From Flavobacteriaceae bacterium PS02336 (lineage in GTDB: Bacteria; Bacteroidota; Bacteroidia; Flavobacteriales; Flavobacteriaceae), in the NCBI GenBank assembly GCA_029960065.1, contig JASCOF010000011.1:1-64000 (forward strand): 64,000 nucleotides of DNA, read 5' to 3'. The position numbers were made by a program, and so were the translations under genes. Below the pieces are notes generated by a model that worked only from the letters and a program-made list of their open reading frames with translations, did not search any database and was not told the DNA's origin. Shown here piece after piece: positions 43,399 to 52,268 of the stretch. Each line of letters opens with the position of its first letter. The stretch's first letter is position 1.

Positions 43399-43995
43399 TT
43401 ATTTAACCTTGTAAACTTCTATACTTTTTAGCCAATAAACATGTCGAGGCCCGGTTGCAATATCGTTTTTGCAAAGCGCAATCATTTCGCCATTTTTGAC
43501 TGGTTTTCCATTTTCTTCAAAAAGAATAAAAACATTTTCTCCAGTTGGATTGTTGAAAATTTCTGCCCAAGAAAAAGTTGCTTTATAATCGTCTGAAGCT
43601 CTTGCTACAATATAAAAATTTCGATCTTTATGATCTTCCTGCTTAATTTTTGCTTTATCTAAAATATCTTTTAAAAGTACGCCTTTACATGCTTTAACTT
43701 CTCTTTTAATTGCGCCGCCTTTCCCAGTTATTTTTAAATTCTCAATGGTAACCACTTTCATTTTCTTTAAAGAATCGACAGTTAGTTGAAGTGGAAATTC
43801 GACATCGCCTTTTACTTCAATTTGATGATTGGCTAATTTTAAACTGTCTTCTGAAGTAAGAGTTTTGTGCTCGTGTTTCTCTTTTTTTGAAACAGATTCA
43901 GTAGAAACAGTTTCTTCTTTCTCTTTTTTAGAAGAGTTACACATTGTGCATGAAAATGCAATTAGAATAATAAGAAAATGATTTATAGTTTTCAT
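43399..43995 (-). CDS. Lipoprotein with sulfite-oxidase-like molybdopterin-binding fold
   Basis: A 198-residue protein with a lipobox-type signal (FSCTMC) and a Lys/Glu/His-rich linker to about residue 55. Its domain resembles the oxidoreductase molybdopterin-binding fold: VKGDVEFPLQLTVDSLKKMK, then GVLLKDILDKAKI, RASDDYKATFSWAEIF and CKNDIATGPRHVYWLKSIEV. The Cys usually ligating molybdenum may be KACKGVLL. The domain is small, so it may be a binding rather than a redox protein. Enzyme activity is not established. Confidence 0.7.
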   Translation of the reverse strand: MKTINHFLIILIAFSCTMCNSSKKEKEETVSTESVSKKEKHEHKTLTSEDSLKLANHQIEVKGDVEFPLQLTVDSLKKMKVVTIENLKITGKGGAIKREVKACKGVLLKDILDKAKIKQEDHKDRNFYIVARASDDYKATFSWAEIFNNPTGENVFILFEENGKPVKNGEMIALCKNDIATGPRHVYWLKSIEVYKVK

Positions 43996-44091
43996 AGTTA
44001 TTTAGCAGATTATATTTATTTCAATATTACGTATTTTTACTTAATTTAAATAAGTAATTGTATATTTTATTTGTTTGTCAATGAAATAGCT

Positions 44092-44121
44092 TTGCTACAA
44101 TCCGCAATAAATGTAAATTTG
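44092..44121 (+). promoter_or_regulatory. leuS promoter
   Basis: TTG (44092-44094), 19 bases, then TAAATTTG (44114-44121) is a full match to the Bacteroidota consensus. The predicted start is about 6-8 bases downstream, leaving a leader of roughly 55 bases carrying repeated CTTAG units. Confidence 0.75.
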
Positions 44122-44184
44122 CGGCTTAATTAATTTAGTGAAAAGCTTAGAACCTTAGTAACTTAGAATCTTAGTCACTTAGAA

Positions 44185-47049
44185 ATGAAGTACAATCCAA
44201 ACGAAATTGAAGCCAAATGGCAAAAATATTGGGCAGAAAATCAAACTTTTGCAGCAAAAAATAACTCTGAAAAGCCGAAACATTATGTACTCGATATGTT
44301 TCCTTATCCATCTGGAGCAGGATTACACGTTGGGCACCCGCTGGGTTATATAGCTTCAGATGTGTATTCTCGTTTCAAAAGGCATCAAGGTTTCAATGTT
44401 TTGCATCCAATGGGATACGATAGTTTCGGATTGCCGGCAGAACAATATGCGATTCAGACAGGACAGCGTCCAGAAGATACAACGCGCGTAAATATCGACG
44501 GTGGAGTAGATAAAGAAGGAAAACAGATTGCTGGTTACAGAAAACAATTAGATAAAATCGGATTCTCATTTGACTGGGCACGTGAAGTACGTACATCAAA
44601 TCCTGATTATTATAAACATACACAATGGATTTTTATCCAATTGTTCAACTCTTGGTATTGCAAAAAACAAGGAAAAGCATTTGATATTTCGGAGCTTGTA
44701 GTTGTTTTTGAAGAAAGTGGAAATGCATTGGTTGAAGCAGTTTGTGATGACAACGTTGTTATTTTTACTGCTGACGAATGGAATTCTTATTCTGAAGATC
44801 AAAAAGAAAAAATCTTGCTGCAATACAGAATGACTTATTTGGCAGAAACCGAAGTAAACTGGTGTCCAGGCTTAGGAACTGTTTTGGCAAATGACGAAAT
44901 TGTAAACGGAGTTTCGGAACGTGGAGGCTTCCCTGTTATAAGAAAAAAAATGACACAATGGAGTATGCGAATTTCTGCTTATGCCGAACGTCTACTTCAA
45001 GGTTTAAATGATATCGATTGGAGCGAATCCATTAAAGAATCTCAAAGAAACTGGATTGGGAAATCAGTTGGGGCTTTAGTAACTTTTAATGTGAAAAATC
45101 ACGACGAAGTAATAGAAGTTTTCACAACAAGACCTGATACTATTTTTGGAGTGACTTTTATGACTTTGGCACCAGAACATGATTTGGTAGCTAAAATTAC
45201 AACTCCAGAACAAAAAGAAGCAGTTGAAGCGTATATCGAAAAAACGTCAAAACGTTCGGAACGTGAGCGTATGGCCGATGTAAAAACGATTTCAGGAGTA
45301 TTTACAGGAGCTTATGCTGAACATCCATTTACAAAAGAAGCTATTCCGGTTTGGATTGGTGATTATGTTTTGGCTGGTTACGGAACTGGCGCTGTAATGG
45401 CGGTTCCTTGCGGAGACGAAAGAGATTATGCTTTTGCTAATTTCTTTAAAGATCAGAACGGAATGCAGGAAATCAAAAATATCTTCGCCAATGTTGATAT
45501 TTCTGAAGCCGCTTATGGATCAAAAGATAACGTTGAAATCGCTGGTTCTGATTTCTTAAACGGATTAAATTACAAAGACGCAACAGCAAAAGCGATTTAT
45601 AAATTAGAAGAAATCGGACAAGGAAAAGGTAAAACAAATTACCGTTTGCGTGATGCTGTTTTCTCTCGTCAGCGTTATTGGGGAGAACCATTCCCAGTTT
45701 ATTATGTAAACGGACTGCCTAAAATGATTGATACGCAGCATTTGCCAATTATTTTACCAGAAGTAGAGAAATATTTACCAACGGAAGATGGTTTGCCTCC
45801 TTTAGGAAATGCAGCGGTTTGGGCTTGGGATACGAAACAAAACAAAGTTGTTAATACCGATCTAGTTGATAATGTTTCGATTTTTCCTTTGGAATTAAAT
45901 ACAATGCCAGGTTGGGCAGGAAGTTCATGGTATTGGATGCGTTATATGGATGCACACAATGAAAATGAATTTGCAAGTAAAGAAGCTTTGGCGTATTGGG
46001 AAAGTGTAGATTTATACATTGGAGGAAGCGAACACGCAACGGGACATTTATTGTATTCTCGTTTCTGGAACAAATTCTTAAAAGACAAAGGTTTTGCTCC
46101 AACTGAAGAACCATTCAAAAAACTGATTAATCAGGGAATGATTTTGGGGACAACGGCTTATGTTTATAGATTGGAAGGAACAAATACTTTTGTATCTAAA
46201 AATAAAATTGAAGGTCAAAATGTACAGCCAATTCGTGTTGACGTTAATTTCGTTAATTCTTCAGATGAATTAAATATTGAAAAGTTCAAAGTTTGGAGAG
46301 AAGATTTCAACACAGCAGAATTTATTTTTGATGAAAACGGAAAATACATTGTAGGCCGTGAAGTCGAAAAAATGTCGAAATCATATTATAATGTTGTAAC
46401 GCCAGATGATATTTGTGCAGAATATGGTGCTGATACCTTACGTTTGTACGAAATGTTCTTAGGTCCGTTAGAGCAGGCAAAACCTTGGAATACCGCTGGT
46501 ATTTCTGGCGTTTTTGGTTTCTTGAAAAAATTATGGAGATTGTATTTTGATGATAACGGTTTAATTGTAAACAACGACGAACCAACAAAAGACAACTTAA
46601 AATCATTGCATAAAACCATCAAAAAAGTAGCAGAAGATATCGAGAATTTCTCTTTCAATACTTCGGTTTCTCAATTTATGATTTGTGTAAATGAATTGTC
46701 TTCTCAAAACTGTCACTCAAGAGCGATTTTAGAACCGTTAGCTATTTTGGTTTCGCCATACGCACCGCATATAGCAGAAGAATTATGGGCACAGTTAGGA
46801 CATACAACTTCAATTTCTGAAGTTGCTTTCCCAATTTTTGATGAGAAACATTTAATTGAAACCAATAAAGAATATCCAGTTTCTTTCAACGGAAAAATGC
46901 GTTTCACAATCGAATTGCCTTTAGACTTAACTAAAGAACAAATTGAAGAAATCGTAATGAAAGACGAAAGAACTCAAAAACAATTAGACGGTAAAACACC
47001 AAATAAAGTGATTATCGTTCCTGGAAAAATTATCAACCTTGTAGGGTAA
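44185..47049 (+). CDS. leuS: Leucyl-tRNA synthetase
   Basis: A 954-residue class Ia synthetase, about 90 residues longer than E. coli LeuRS. It has FPYPSGAGLHVGHPLGY (HIGH), the CP1 editing domain (TRPDTIFGVTFM and YGTGAVMAVPCGDERDYAFA) and KMSKSYYNVV (KMSKS). Two insertions explain the size: about 60 residues after GKAFDISELV, before the AETEVNWCPG zinc region, and about 65 residues before the KMSKS loop. The Cys pair usual at the zinc site is reduced to one Cys. These are features of the phylum as I know it. It has its own promoter and terminator. Confidence 0.97.
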   Translation: MKYNPNEIEAKWQKYWAENQTFAAKNNSEKPKHYVLDMFPYPSGAGLHVGHPLGYIASDVYSRFKRHQGFNVLHPMGYDSFGLPAEQYAIQTGQRPEDTTRVNIDGGVDKEGKQIAGYRKQLDKIGFSFDWAREVRTSNPDYYKHTQWIFIQLFNSWYCKKQGKAFDISELVVVFEESGNALVEAVCDDNVVIFTADEWNSYSEDQKEKILLQYRMTYLAETEVNWCPGLGTVLANDEIVNGVSERGGFPVIRKKMTQWSMRISAYAERLLQGLNDIDWSESIKESQRNWIGKSVGALVTFNVKNHDEVIEVFTTRPDTIFGVTFMTLAPEHDLVAKITTPEQKEAVEAYIEKTSKRSERERMADVKTISGVFTGAYAEHPFTKEAIPVWIGDYVLAGYGTGAVMAVPCGDERDYAFANFFKDQNGMQEIKNIFANVDISEAAYGSKDNVEIAGSDFLNGLNYKDATAKAIYKLEEIGQGKGKTNYRLRDAVFSRQRYWGEPFPVYYVNGLPKMIDTQHLPIILPEVEKYLPTEDGLPPLGNAAVWAWDTKQNKVVNTDLVDNVSIFPLELNTMPGWAGSSWYWMRYMDAHNENEFASKEALAYWESVDLYIGGSEHATGHLLYSRFWNKFLKDKGFAPTEEPFKKLINQGMILGTTAYVYRLEGTNTFVSKNKIEGQNVQPIRVDVNFVNSSDELNIEKFKVWREDFNTAEFIFDENGKYIVGREVEKMSKSYYNVVTPDDICAEYGADTLRLYEMFLGPLEQAKPWNTAGISGVFGFLKKLWRLYFDDNGLIVNNDEPTKDNLKSLHKTIKKVAEDIENFSFNTSVSQFMICVNELSSQNCHSRAILEPLAILVSPYAPHIAEELWAQLGHTTSISEVAFPIFDEKHLIETNKEYPVSFNGKMRFTIELPLDLTKEQIEEIVMKDERTQKQLDGKTPNKVIIVPGKIINLVG

Positions 47050-47072
47050 TTATTTTAAAATTTCAATATAAA

Positions 47073-47116
47073 AATTCCAAATTCCAATTTTACGATTGGG
47101 GTTTGGGATTTTTTTT
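47073..47116 (+). terminator. leuS terminator
   Basis: AATTCCAAATTCCAA and TTGGGGTTTGGGATT form a 15-bp stem with G:U pairs and an 8-base loop, followed by T6. Confidence 0.85.
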
Positions 47117-47127
47117 ACATCTTGTTT

Positions 47128-47458
47128 TGTCAGTCTGAGCGAAGTCGAAGACGACGTGCGTAACTCGATAAAGATTGGCGATTCAGTTTGCGGAGCTTCT
47201 AGCGTCGTCTTCGACTTCGCTCAGACTGACAATGCGCACAGTTTGTCATCCTGAGGAACGAAGGATTACACATGAAACTCGACAAAGATTGACGATTTTC
47301 CTTGCGGAGCTTCTAGCGTGGTCTTCGACTTCGCTCAGCCTGACAATGCGTACAGTTTGTCATCCTGAGGAACGAAGGATCACACACGAAACTCGACAAG
47401 ATTGGCGATTCAGTTTGCGGAATATCTTGTGCGATCCTTCGTTCCTCAAGATGACAAA
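47128..47458. repeat. 113-114-bp tandem repeat built of family A palindromes
   Basis: GATTGGCGATTCAGTTTGCG (and near-copies) occurs at 47172, 47286 (diverged) and 47400, a period of about 114. Between them lie TCTTCGACTTCGCTCAGACT, GTTTGTCATCCTGAGGAACG and AACGAAGGATTACACA. The last block ends in the inverted form GATCCTTCGTTCCTCAAGAT. The 664-base gap (47050-47713) holds this array, the leuS terminator and TTGGAATTT repeats near 47560-47620. Open frames across it are repeat artefacts. Confidence 0.85.
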
Positions 47459-47713
47459 ATTGTGGAAAAACTTTGCGACCTTGCGCCTTTGCGAGCAAAT
47501 AATCTCGCGTTTTTTGCGTAAACCTTTGCGTTCTTTGCGGTTAAAAAACCACATCAACATTGGAATTTAGAATTTTTTTAATTTGGATTTTCCCCCGTAA
47601 ACATTGGAATTTGGAATTTTTTTATTGAAATTTTCATTTTCGTTGTAACATTTTAATAGTTGTCGTATCAAAAGCATGGATCCGATTTAATTAACAACTT
47701 AAAACTATTAAAA

Positions 47714-48562
47714 ATGAAAAAGTATAATATCTTAATAATCGCATTCTTATTCTCAGCATTATGTTTAAATGTTTTTGCACAAACAAAATCATATCCTTTT
47801 GAAGTTCTTAAAACTGGAAGCGGCAAACAATCCATAGTATTTATTCCCGGATTTGCTTCGTCAGGTGAAGTTTGGAATGATACTCGAACAGCTTTCGAAA
47901 AAGATTTCACTTGCTATACACTTACAATGGCTGGATTTGCTGGAGTAAAACCACAGCCAAACCCTTCATTCGAAAATTGGAAAAAGGGAATTGCAGCATA
48001 CATCAAGGACAATAAAATAGAAAAACCGATTCTTGTTGGTCATAGTATGGGTGGCGGACTTGCGCTTGCTATTGCGGCAGATTATCCAGATTTGATTGGG
48101 AAAATTGTAATTGTCGACGCGCTTCCGTGTTTGGCCGCTTTGAGCGATCCGTCTTTCAAATCAAAAGAAAATAATGATTGTTCGCCAATGGTTGCACAAA
48201 TGACTGCGATGAATGAAACTCAGTTTTATGATATGCAGAAACAAACAATGCCAAGACTTTTGCAAGATTCGTCAAAGTTGGAAATGGTGGTAGATTGGAG
48301 TGTGAAATCAGATAGAATAACCTTTGGTCAAATGTACTGCGATTTCTTTAATATCGATTTAAGAGAAAGAATAACAGCGATAAAATGTCCAGCGTTAATT
48401 TTATTAGAATCTTATTTTATAAATTTAAAACCAGTAATCGAAGGGCAGTATAAAAACCTGAAAACAGTCAATTTTCAATATGCCGATAAAGGTTTACACT
48501 TTATAATGTACGATGACAAAGATTGGTATTTGGCTCAATTAAACACATTTTTAAAATCTTAA
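47714..48562 (+). CDS. Secreted alpha/beta hydrolase
   Basis: A 282-residue protein with a signal peptide (MKKYNILIIAFLFSALCLNV, then FAQ). Its fold shows the oxyanion turn FIPGFASSGEVW, nucleophile elbow LVGHSMGGGLAL, and a catalytic His near the end in DKGLHFIMYDD. The acid is probably in the LILLESYF region, though I cannot place it. I start at 47714; upstream in-frame codons lie in the leader. It sits one base upstream of the sigma-factor ATG, so the three genes to 49620 form one operon. Confidence 0.83.
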   Translation: MKKYNILIIAFLFSALCLNVFAQTKSYPFEVLKTGSGKQSIVFIPGFASSGEVWNDTRTAFEKDFTCYTLTMAGFAGVKPQPNPSFENWKKGIAAYIKDNKIEKPILVGHSMGGGLALAIAADYPDLIGKIVIVDALPCLAALSDPSFKSKENNDCSPMVAQMTAMNETQFYDMQKQTMPRLLQDSSKLEMVVDWSVKSDRITFGQMYCDFFNIDLRERITAIKCPALILLESYFINLKPVIEGQYKNLKTVNFQYADKGLHFIMYDDKDWYLAQLNTFLKS

Positions 48563-48563
48563 G

Positions 48564-49037
48564 ATGGAATTCGAAGAAATCTACAAAACGTATTGGGATA
48601 GGATTTTCAGGCTCTGCATGGGATTTGTAAACGATTATGATGCGGCACAGGATTTAGCGCAGGAAACTTTTATAATTGTCTGGCAGAAATTGGAAACGTT
48701 TAGAAATGAGTCTTCGGTTGGAACCTGGATTTTTAGAATTGCTTCAAACAATTGCTTGAGGCAGATCGAAAAGCAAAAACGGTTTCCGAAATCGGAACTT
48801 CCTATTCACCTTTCAGAAGAAAAACAAACTTCATTAGAACCTCAAATCCAGTTTTTATACAAATGTATTGCGGAATTGCCCGAAACAGAACGAATCATTA
48901 TTTCGCTGGAATTAGAAGATTTAAAGCAATCAGAAATTGCAACAATTGTTGGTCTTTCGGATGCCAATGTTAGAGTGAAAATTCACAGAATCAAAGAAAA
49001 ACTGACTCAAAAATTTAAAGAAAATGGACAACGTTAA
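48564..49037 (+). CDS. ECF-type sigma-70 factor
   Basis: A 157-residue sigma factor. Region 2 (EIYKTYWDRIFRLCMGFVND, then AAQDLAQETFIIVWQKLETF) is followed by region 2.4/linker (SSVGTWIFRIASNNCLRQIE) and region 4 (ELPETERIIISLELEDLKQS, then EIATIVGLSDANVRVKIHRI). It directs RNA polymerase to its own regulon. It overlaps the following membrane protein by 14 bases, the usual arrangement with an anti-sigma factor. Confidence 0.92.
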   Translation: MEFEEIYKTYWDRIFRLCMGFVNDYDAAQDLAQETFIIVWQKLETFRNESSVGTWIFRIASNNCLRQIEKQKRFPKSELPIHLSEEKQTSLEPQIQFLYKCIAELPETERIIISLELEDLKQSEIATIVGLSDANVRVKIHRIKEKLTQKFKENGQR

Positions 49038-49620
49038 CAATATAGATTTTAAAGATTTATGGAAAAAACAATCCGTAAGTCAGCCCGATATGAAAGATTT
49101 GCTTTTGCGAGTTAGTAAATTTAAAAAAGCAGCTTTAAGAAGTTTATGGATTACTAATATATTGCTTTTTGTAACAAGTGCTTTTATAATCTTTATCTGG
49201 ATGTATTATCAGCCTCAGTTTATTTCGACTAAAATCGGAATTGTGTTTACTATCCTGGCAATGGTAGTTTATATGTTTGTGTACAATAAATTATTGGCTA
49301 AATATAAAGATATTGATTCAACACAAACGAATCAGGAGTATTTACAAAAGCTGATTTTTATTAAAAAGAAACAGCAGTTTCTGCAAACCAAGATGATGAG
49401 TTTTTATTTTATAGCTTTAACGGTTGGAATTTGTTTATACATGTACGAATACGCCAGCAGAATGAGTGCTTTAGGAGCGGGTTTAACCTACGGAATCACT
49501 TTACTGTGGATGTTGTTTAATTGGTTTTACATTCGTCCGAAACAAATTAAAAAACAGCAGGAAAAAATAAATAGTTTGATTGAAAAATTTGAAGAAGTCA
49601 ATAATCAGTTAGAATCATAA
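49024..49620 (+). CDS. Membrane protein, likely partner of the ECF sigma factor
   Basis: A 198-residue protein. A short cytoplasmic N-terminus (NNIDFKDLWKKQSVSQPDMK) precedes four spans at about 40-62, 66-88, 120-140 and 150-170. A Lys/Glu-rich helical tail follows. Lacking the ZAS zinc motif, it is not a standard anti-sigma factor, but the 14-base overlap with the sigma gene suggests it controls it. That role is inference from position only. Confidence 0.65.
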   Translation: MDNVNNIDFKDLWKKQSVSQPDMKDLLLRVSKFKKAALRSLWITNILLFVTSAFIIFIWMYYQPQFISTKIGIVFTILAMVVYMFVYNKLLAKYKDIDSTQTNQEYLQKLIFIKKKQQFLQTKMMSFYFIALTVGICLYMYEYASRMSALGAGLTYGITLLWMLFNWFYIRPKQIKKQQEKINSLIEKFEEVNNQLES

Positions 49621-49628
49621 AAAAAAAG

Positions 49629-49652
49629 AAGCTTCGTAATCACACGAAGCTT
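49629..49652. terminator. Bidirectional terminator
   Basis: AAGCTTCGT and ACGAAGCTT form a perfect 9-bp stem with a 6-base loop. Poly-A lies before it and TTTCTTTTT after it, so it can end both the sigma operon and the convergent lipoprotein gene. Confidence 0.82.
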
Positions 49653-49694
49653 TCTTTTTACCAAAAACATAAATCTAAATTCTAAAACTAATTT

Positions 49695-50096
49695 TTAAAG
49701 AGGGAAAACGTACGGTGTAAGAGATAGTACAATTATTCCTTCGCTATTTGCTGTAACAGTTAATTCATTCTCTAATTTTCCTCCAACGTAAATTTTACCA
49801 GTTAATGTCTGTCCAGCAACACCACCGTATCCGCTAGCGCTTAATGTTGCTCCCATAGATTTTGCTTCTGCAGTAAATTCTTTTGTCCAAGGAAGTTTAG
49901 TAAGGTCTTCATTCACTGCATTTCCTCCTTTTTCAAAATAGGTAACAGATGTTTTTCCGCTGTAATTTCCAGTTATTTCATATCTAACATCTCTTGATCC
50001 ACTTCCTGAGCCATTATCGTCATTATCACTGCTGCAAGAAACTGCTGTAAAAGCAAGAGTCAATACAATTGCTAGGGTTTTCAAAATTGATTTCAT
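49695..50096 (-). CDS. Small lipoprotein, MmpS-like
   Basis: A 133-residue protein with a lipobox signal (AFTAVSC, Cys21) and a Ser/Asp/Gly-rich linker. A beta-sandwich domain follows: VRYEITGNYSGKTSVTYFEK, KLPWTKEFTAEAKSMGATLS, TLTGKIYVGGKLENEL. The LPW-KEF and I-V-GK pattern resembles MmpS-type accessory proteins, but I cannot confirm it. It diverges from the NarL-type two-component genes and has a strong promoter next to a palindromic site. Confidence 0.65.
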   Translation of the reverse strand: MKSILKTLAIVLTLAFTAVSCSSDNDDNGSGSGSRDVRYEITGNYSGKTSVTYFEKGGNAVNEDLTKLPWTKEFTAEAKSMGATLSASGYGGVAGQTLTGKIYVGGKLENELTVTANSEGIIVLSLTPYVFPL

Positions 50097-50129
50097 AATA
50101 AAATTCTTTAATTAAAATTCATAACTAAA

Positions 50130-50160
50130 CAAAGTTAGACGCTTATCCCGCGGATGACAA
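50130..50160 (-). promoter_or_regulatory. Promoter of the MmpS-like lipoprotein gene
   Basis: On the minus strand TTG (50160-50158), a 20-base spacer and TAACTTTG (50137-50130) form a full consensus promoter, 34 bases before the ATG. Confidence 0.72.
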
Positions 50161-50201
50161 TACCTGATAAAATGTATTTTTTATTACCTGATATCAGGTA
50201 A
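50161..50201. promoter_or_regulatory. Putative operator between divergent genes
   Basis: An 18-base perfect palindrome, TTACCTGATATCAGGTAA (50184-50201), is accompanied by a second TACCTGATA half-site at 50161-50169, 24 bases away. The half-site touches the -33 TTG of the lipoprotein promoter. The palindrome lies about 40 bases upstream of the kinase gene's -7 element, an activator position. The adjacent NarL-type regulator is the obvious candidate ligand, by inference. Confidence 0.6.
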
Positions 50202-50239
50202 AAGAGGATGTTTTTTTTCCGAAAGTCATTAAGCTTTAA

Positions 50240-50247
50240 TAACTTTG
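50240..50247 (+). promoter_or_regulatory. -7 element of the kinase gene
   Basis: TAACTTTG is an exact TAnnTTTG match 17 bases before the ATG at 50264. No TTG lies at -33, which fits dependence on an activator bound at the palindrome upstream. Confidence 0.6.
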
Positions 50248-50263
50248 AGTAAATGCCCCATTT

Positions 50264-52252
50264 ATGAAGAAAATCCACGCCTTACTGCTTTTTTTAAGTT
50301 TCTCTGCTATTTCCTATTCTCAGGTAATTCTTTCTTTAGATGACGATACTGCGTATATTGATAGTATTGTGAATTATACTAAAAATGTAAAATCAGACAG
50401 CATTAAGAGTTTAAATAGTTTTAGATTGGCCAAATTGTTTTTGATGGTTCAGGATGCCAAAAATTATAAAGAATATTTGGAACTGGGGAATAAGCTCAAA
50501 GCAAAATTTCCTTTTGTAAAAGATGCGGCTCTTTATTATAACGCCTATAGTTTTGTTGAAAAAGGGGATTTAAACGGTTACGAAAAAGCTTTGCTGGAGG
50601 CTAATGAAAAACTCAAAAAATACCGTTACAAAGAAGCGTATAGACTGCGGGCTATTGTTTTGCAGAATTACGGAATTCTGCAGCAACATAAGAATAAAGA
50701 AAATGCCTATATGCGTCTTTTGGTAAACGAAGCAATTCCTATTGCAAAAAAAAGCGGTGATTACGAATTAATCAGTGGTTTGAGTAAAGCGGTAGCAATT
50801 ATTTTTATGAATAATAGCGAAAGGGAAAAGGCTTCAGAATATCTGGATCAAGCACAGAAATACATTGAAAGTGCAACTAAAAAATCAGCAACTCTGGCAG
50901 AATCCAAAATGGAAACTTATATCATAAATGCGGAGAATTTGGTAGAACTCAAGCATTTTTATGATGCTAAAAGTATTCTGGATAAAGCATTCGAGATTTT
51001 AAAAAATTACCCAGAGTCGAACCTGAATGATTCTTATTTTTATTCGGAAGGAATTTATTACGCCAAACAAAATAAACATAATGAGGCTTTGGTAAGTTTT
51101 GATAAAGGCATAAAATCATCTGAAAAACATAAAAATCTGGTTGCTTTAAACCGATTAAAATTTGCGGAATACGAGGTGCTTTTTAAACTTAAAAATTATG
51201 ATAAGGCAAAAAGCAATGTCGAATATTTAATTGAAAACACCCCTTTTATAGTTGATAAAAAGAATTATTACAAAGAACTTTCTAAAGTTTACAATGCAAC
51301 AAAAGAATATTCTAAAGCGTATTATTATTCTAATAAATACAATGTTATCAACGATAGTCTTAATGATGCAAAGCTGAAAAATGAAATTGTAGAACTGGAA
51401 GCCAAATACAAAAAAGCAGAAAGCGAGAAGAAAATTTCTTTGCTGCAATCCGAAAATGAGAAAGCAGTATTGCAAGTCAATAACAATAGATTGAATTCGA
51501 TGCTTTTTGCGGTGCTTTCATTTTTGCTGTTTTTGACGGTTTTGTTTTTGTGGAGCTGGAATAATTATCAGAAAAAGCTAAGTTTTCAGAAAGAGGTTAA
51601 TCATAAGCAGGAATTAGATGTGCTTGAAAATGAGAAAAAATTATCCATTTCAAATGCTTTAATTCAAGGTGAAGAAATTGAGAGAAAAAGAATCGCCAGA
51701 GATTTACACGACGGACTCGGAAGTATGCTTTCTGGCTTGAAAATGCATTTGAGCCTAGCTGACCGGAAGAATAAAGAAAACGATCCGAATATCAATGAAA
51801 TGCTTAATGATTCGATTAAAGAGCTTCGAAATATTTCGCAGAATTTAATGCCGGAAAGTTTAATGAAATTAGGTTTGGAACATGCATTAAAAGATTTATG
51901 TGCTTCTTACTCTAACTCAGAAACGGTTATCGAACTGCAATATTTAATTAAAAAATCAAGCGTTCCAGAGCATTTTAAAGTAACTATTTTTAGGGTTATT
52001 CAGGAGCTTTTAAACAACGCGTTGAAATATGCAAAAGCCAGTCAGATTTTGGTTTCCTGCTCTCAAAATAAAGATGTCTATTTTATTACAGTTGAAGATA
52101 ACGGAATTGGGTTTAATGTCGAACATGCGCAAAAACGAGAAGGAATGGGTTTGCGCAATATCAAAAACCGTGTTGCATTTTTGAATGGAAAATTAGAAAT
52201 TGATTCGGTTATTAATAAAGGAACATCAACTTATATTGAGTTGAAGGTTTAA
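50264..52252 (+). CDS. TPR-containing sensor histidine kinase (NarL-system type)
   Basis: A 662-residue kinase. The signal/export start (KKIHALLLFLSFSAISYSQV) leads into a periplasmic tetratricopeptide-repeat region at about 60-380. One span follows (LNSMLFAVLSFLLFLTVLFL), then a coiled coil. The HisKA_3 phosphoacceptor is ARDLHDGLGSMLSGLKMHL, and the HATPase domain shows LLNNALKYAKASQILVSC (N box) and EDNGIGFNV/GMGLRNIKNRV (G boxes). The TPRs suggest sensing of a protein or peptide in the periplasm. It is cotranscribed with the regulator 16 bases downstream. Confidence 0.92.
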   Translation: MKKIHALLLFLSFSAISYSQVILSLDDDTAYIDSIVNYTKNVKSDSIKSLNSFRLAKLFLMVQDAKNYKEYLELGNKLKAKFPFVKDAALYYNAYSFVEKGDLNGYEKALLEANEKLKKYRYKEAYRLRAIVLQNYGILQQHKNKENAYMRLLVNEAIPIAKKSGDYELISGLSKAVAIIFMNNSEREKASEYLDQAQKYIESATKKSATLAESKMETYIINAENLVELKHFYDAKSILDKAFEILKNYPESNLNDSYFYSEGIYYAKQNKHNEALVSFDKGIKSSEKHKNLVALNRLKFAEYEVLFKLKNYDKAKSNVEYLIENTPFIVDKKNYYKELSKVYNATKEYSKAYYYSNKYNVINDSLNDAKLKNEIVELEAKYKKAESEKKISLLQSENEKAVLQVNNNRLNSMLFAVLSFLLFLTVLFLWSWNNYQKKLSFQKEVNHKQELDVLENEKKLSISNALIQGEEIERKRIARDLHDGLGSMLSGLKMHLSLADRKNKENDPNINEMLNDSIKELRNISQNLMPESLMKLGLEHALKDLCASYSNSETVIELQYLIKKSSVPEHFKVTIFRVIQELLNNALKYAKASQILVSCSQNKDVYFITVEDNGIGFNVEHAQKREGMGLRNIKNRVAFLNGKLEIDSVINKGTSTYIELKV

Positions 52253-52268
52253 TTAGAGTTTAAAAATT

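Noticed and set aside
47175..47570. Plus-strand ORF of 131 codons, with minus-strand ORFs overlapping
   Set aside because: It reads entirely through the tandem repeat; the peptide repeats itself (HPEERRITHETRQ twice) and has no start context or relatives. It is an artefact of repeats.
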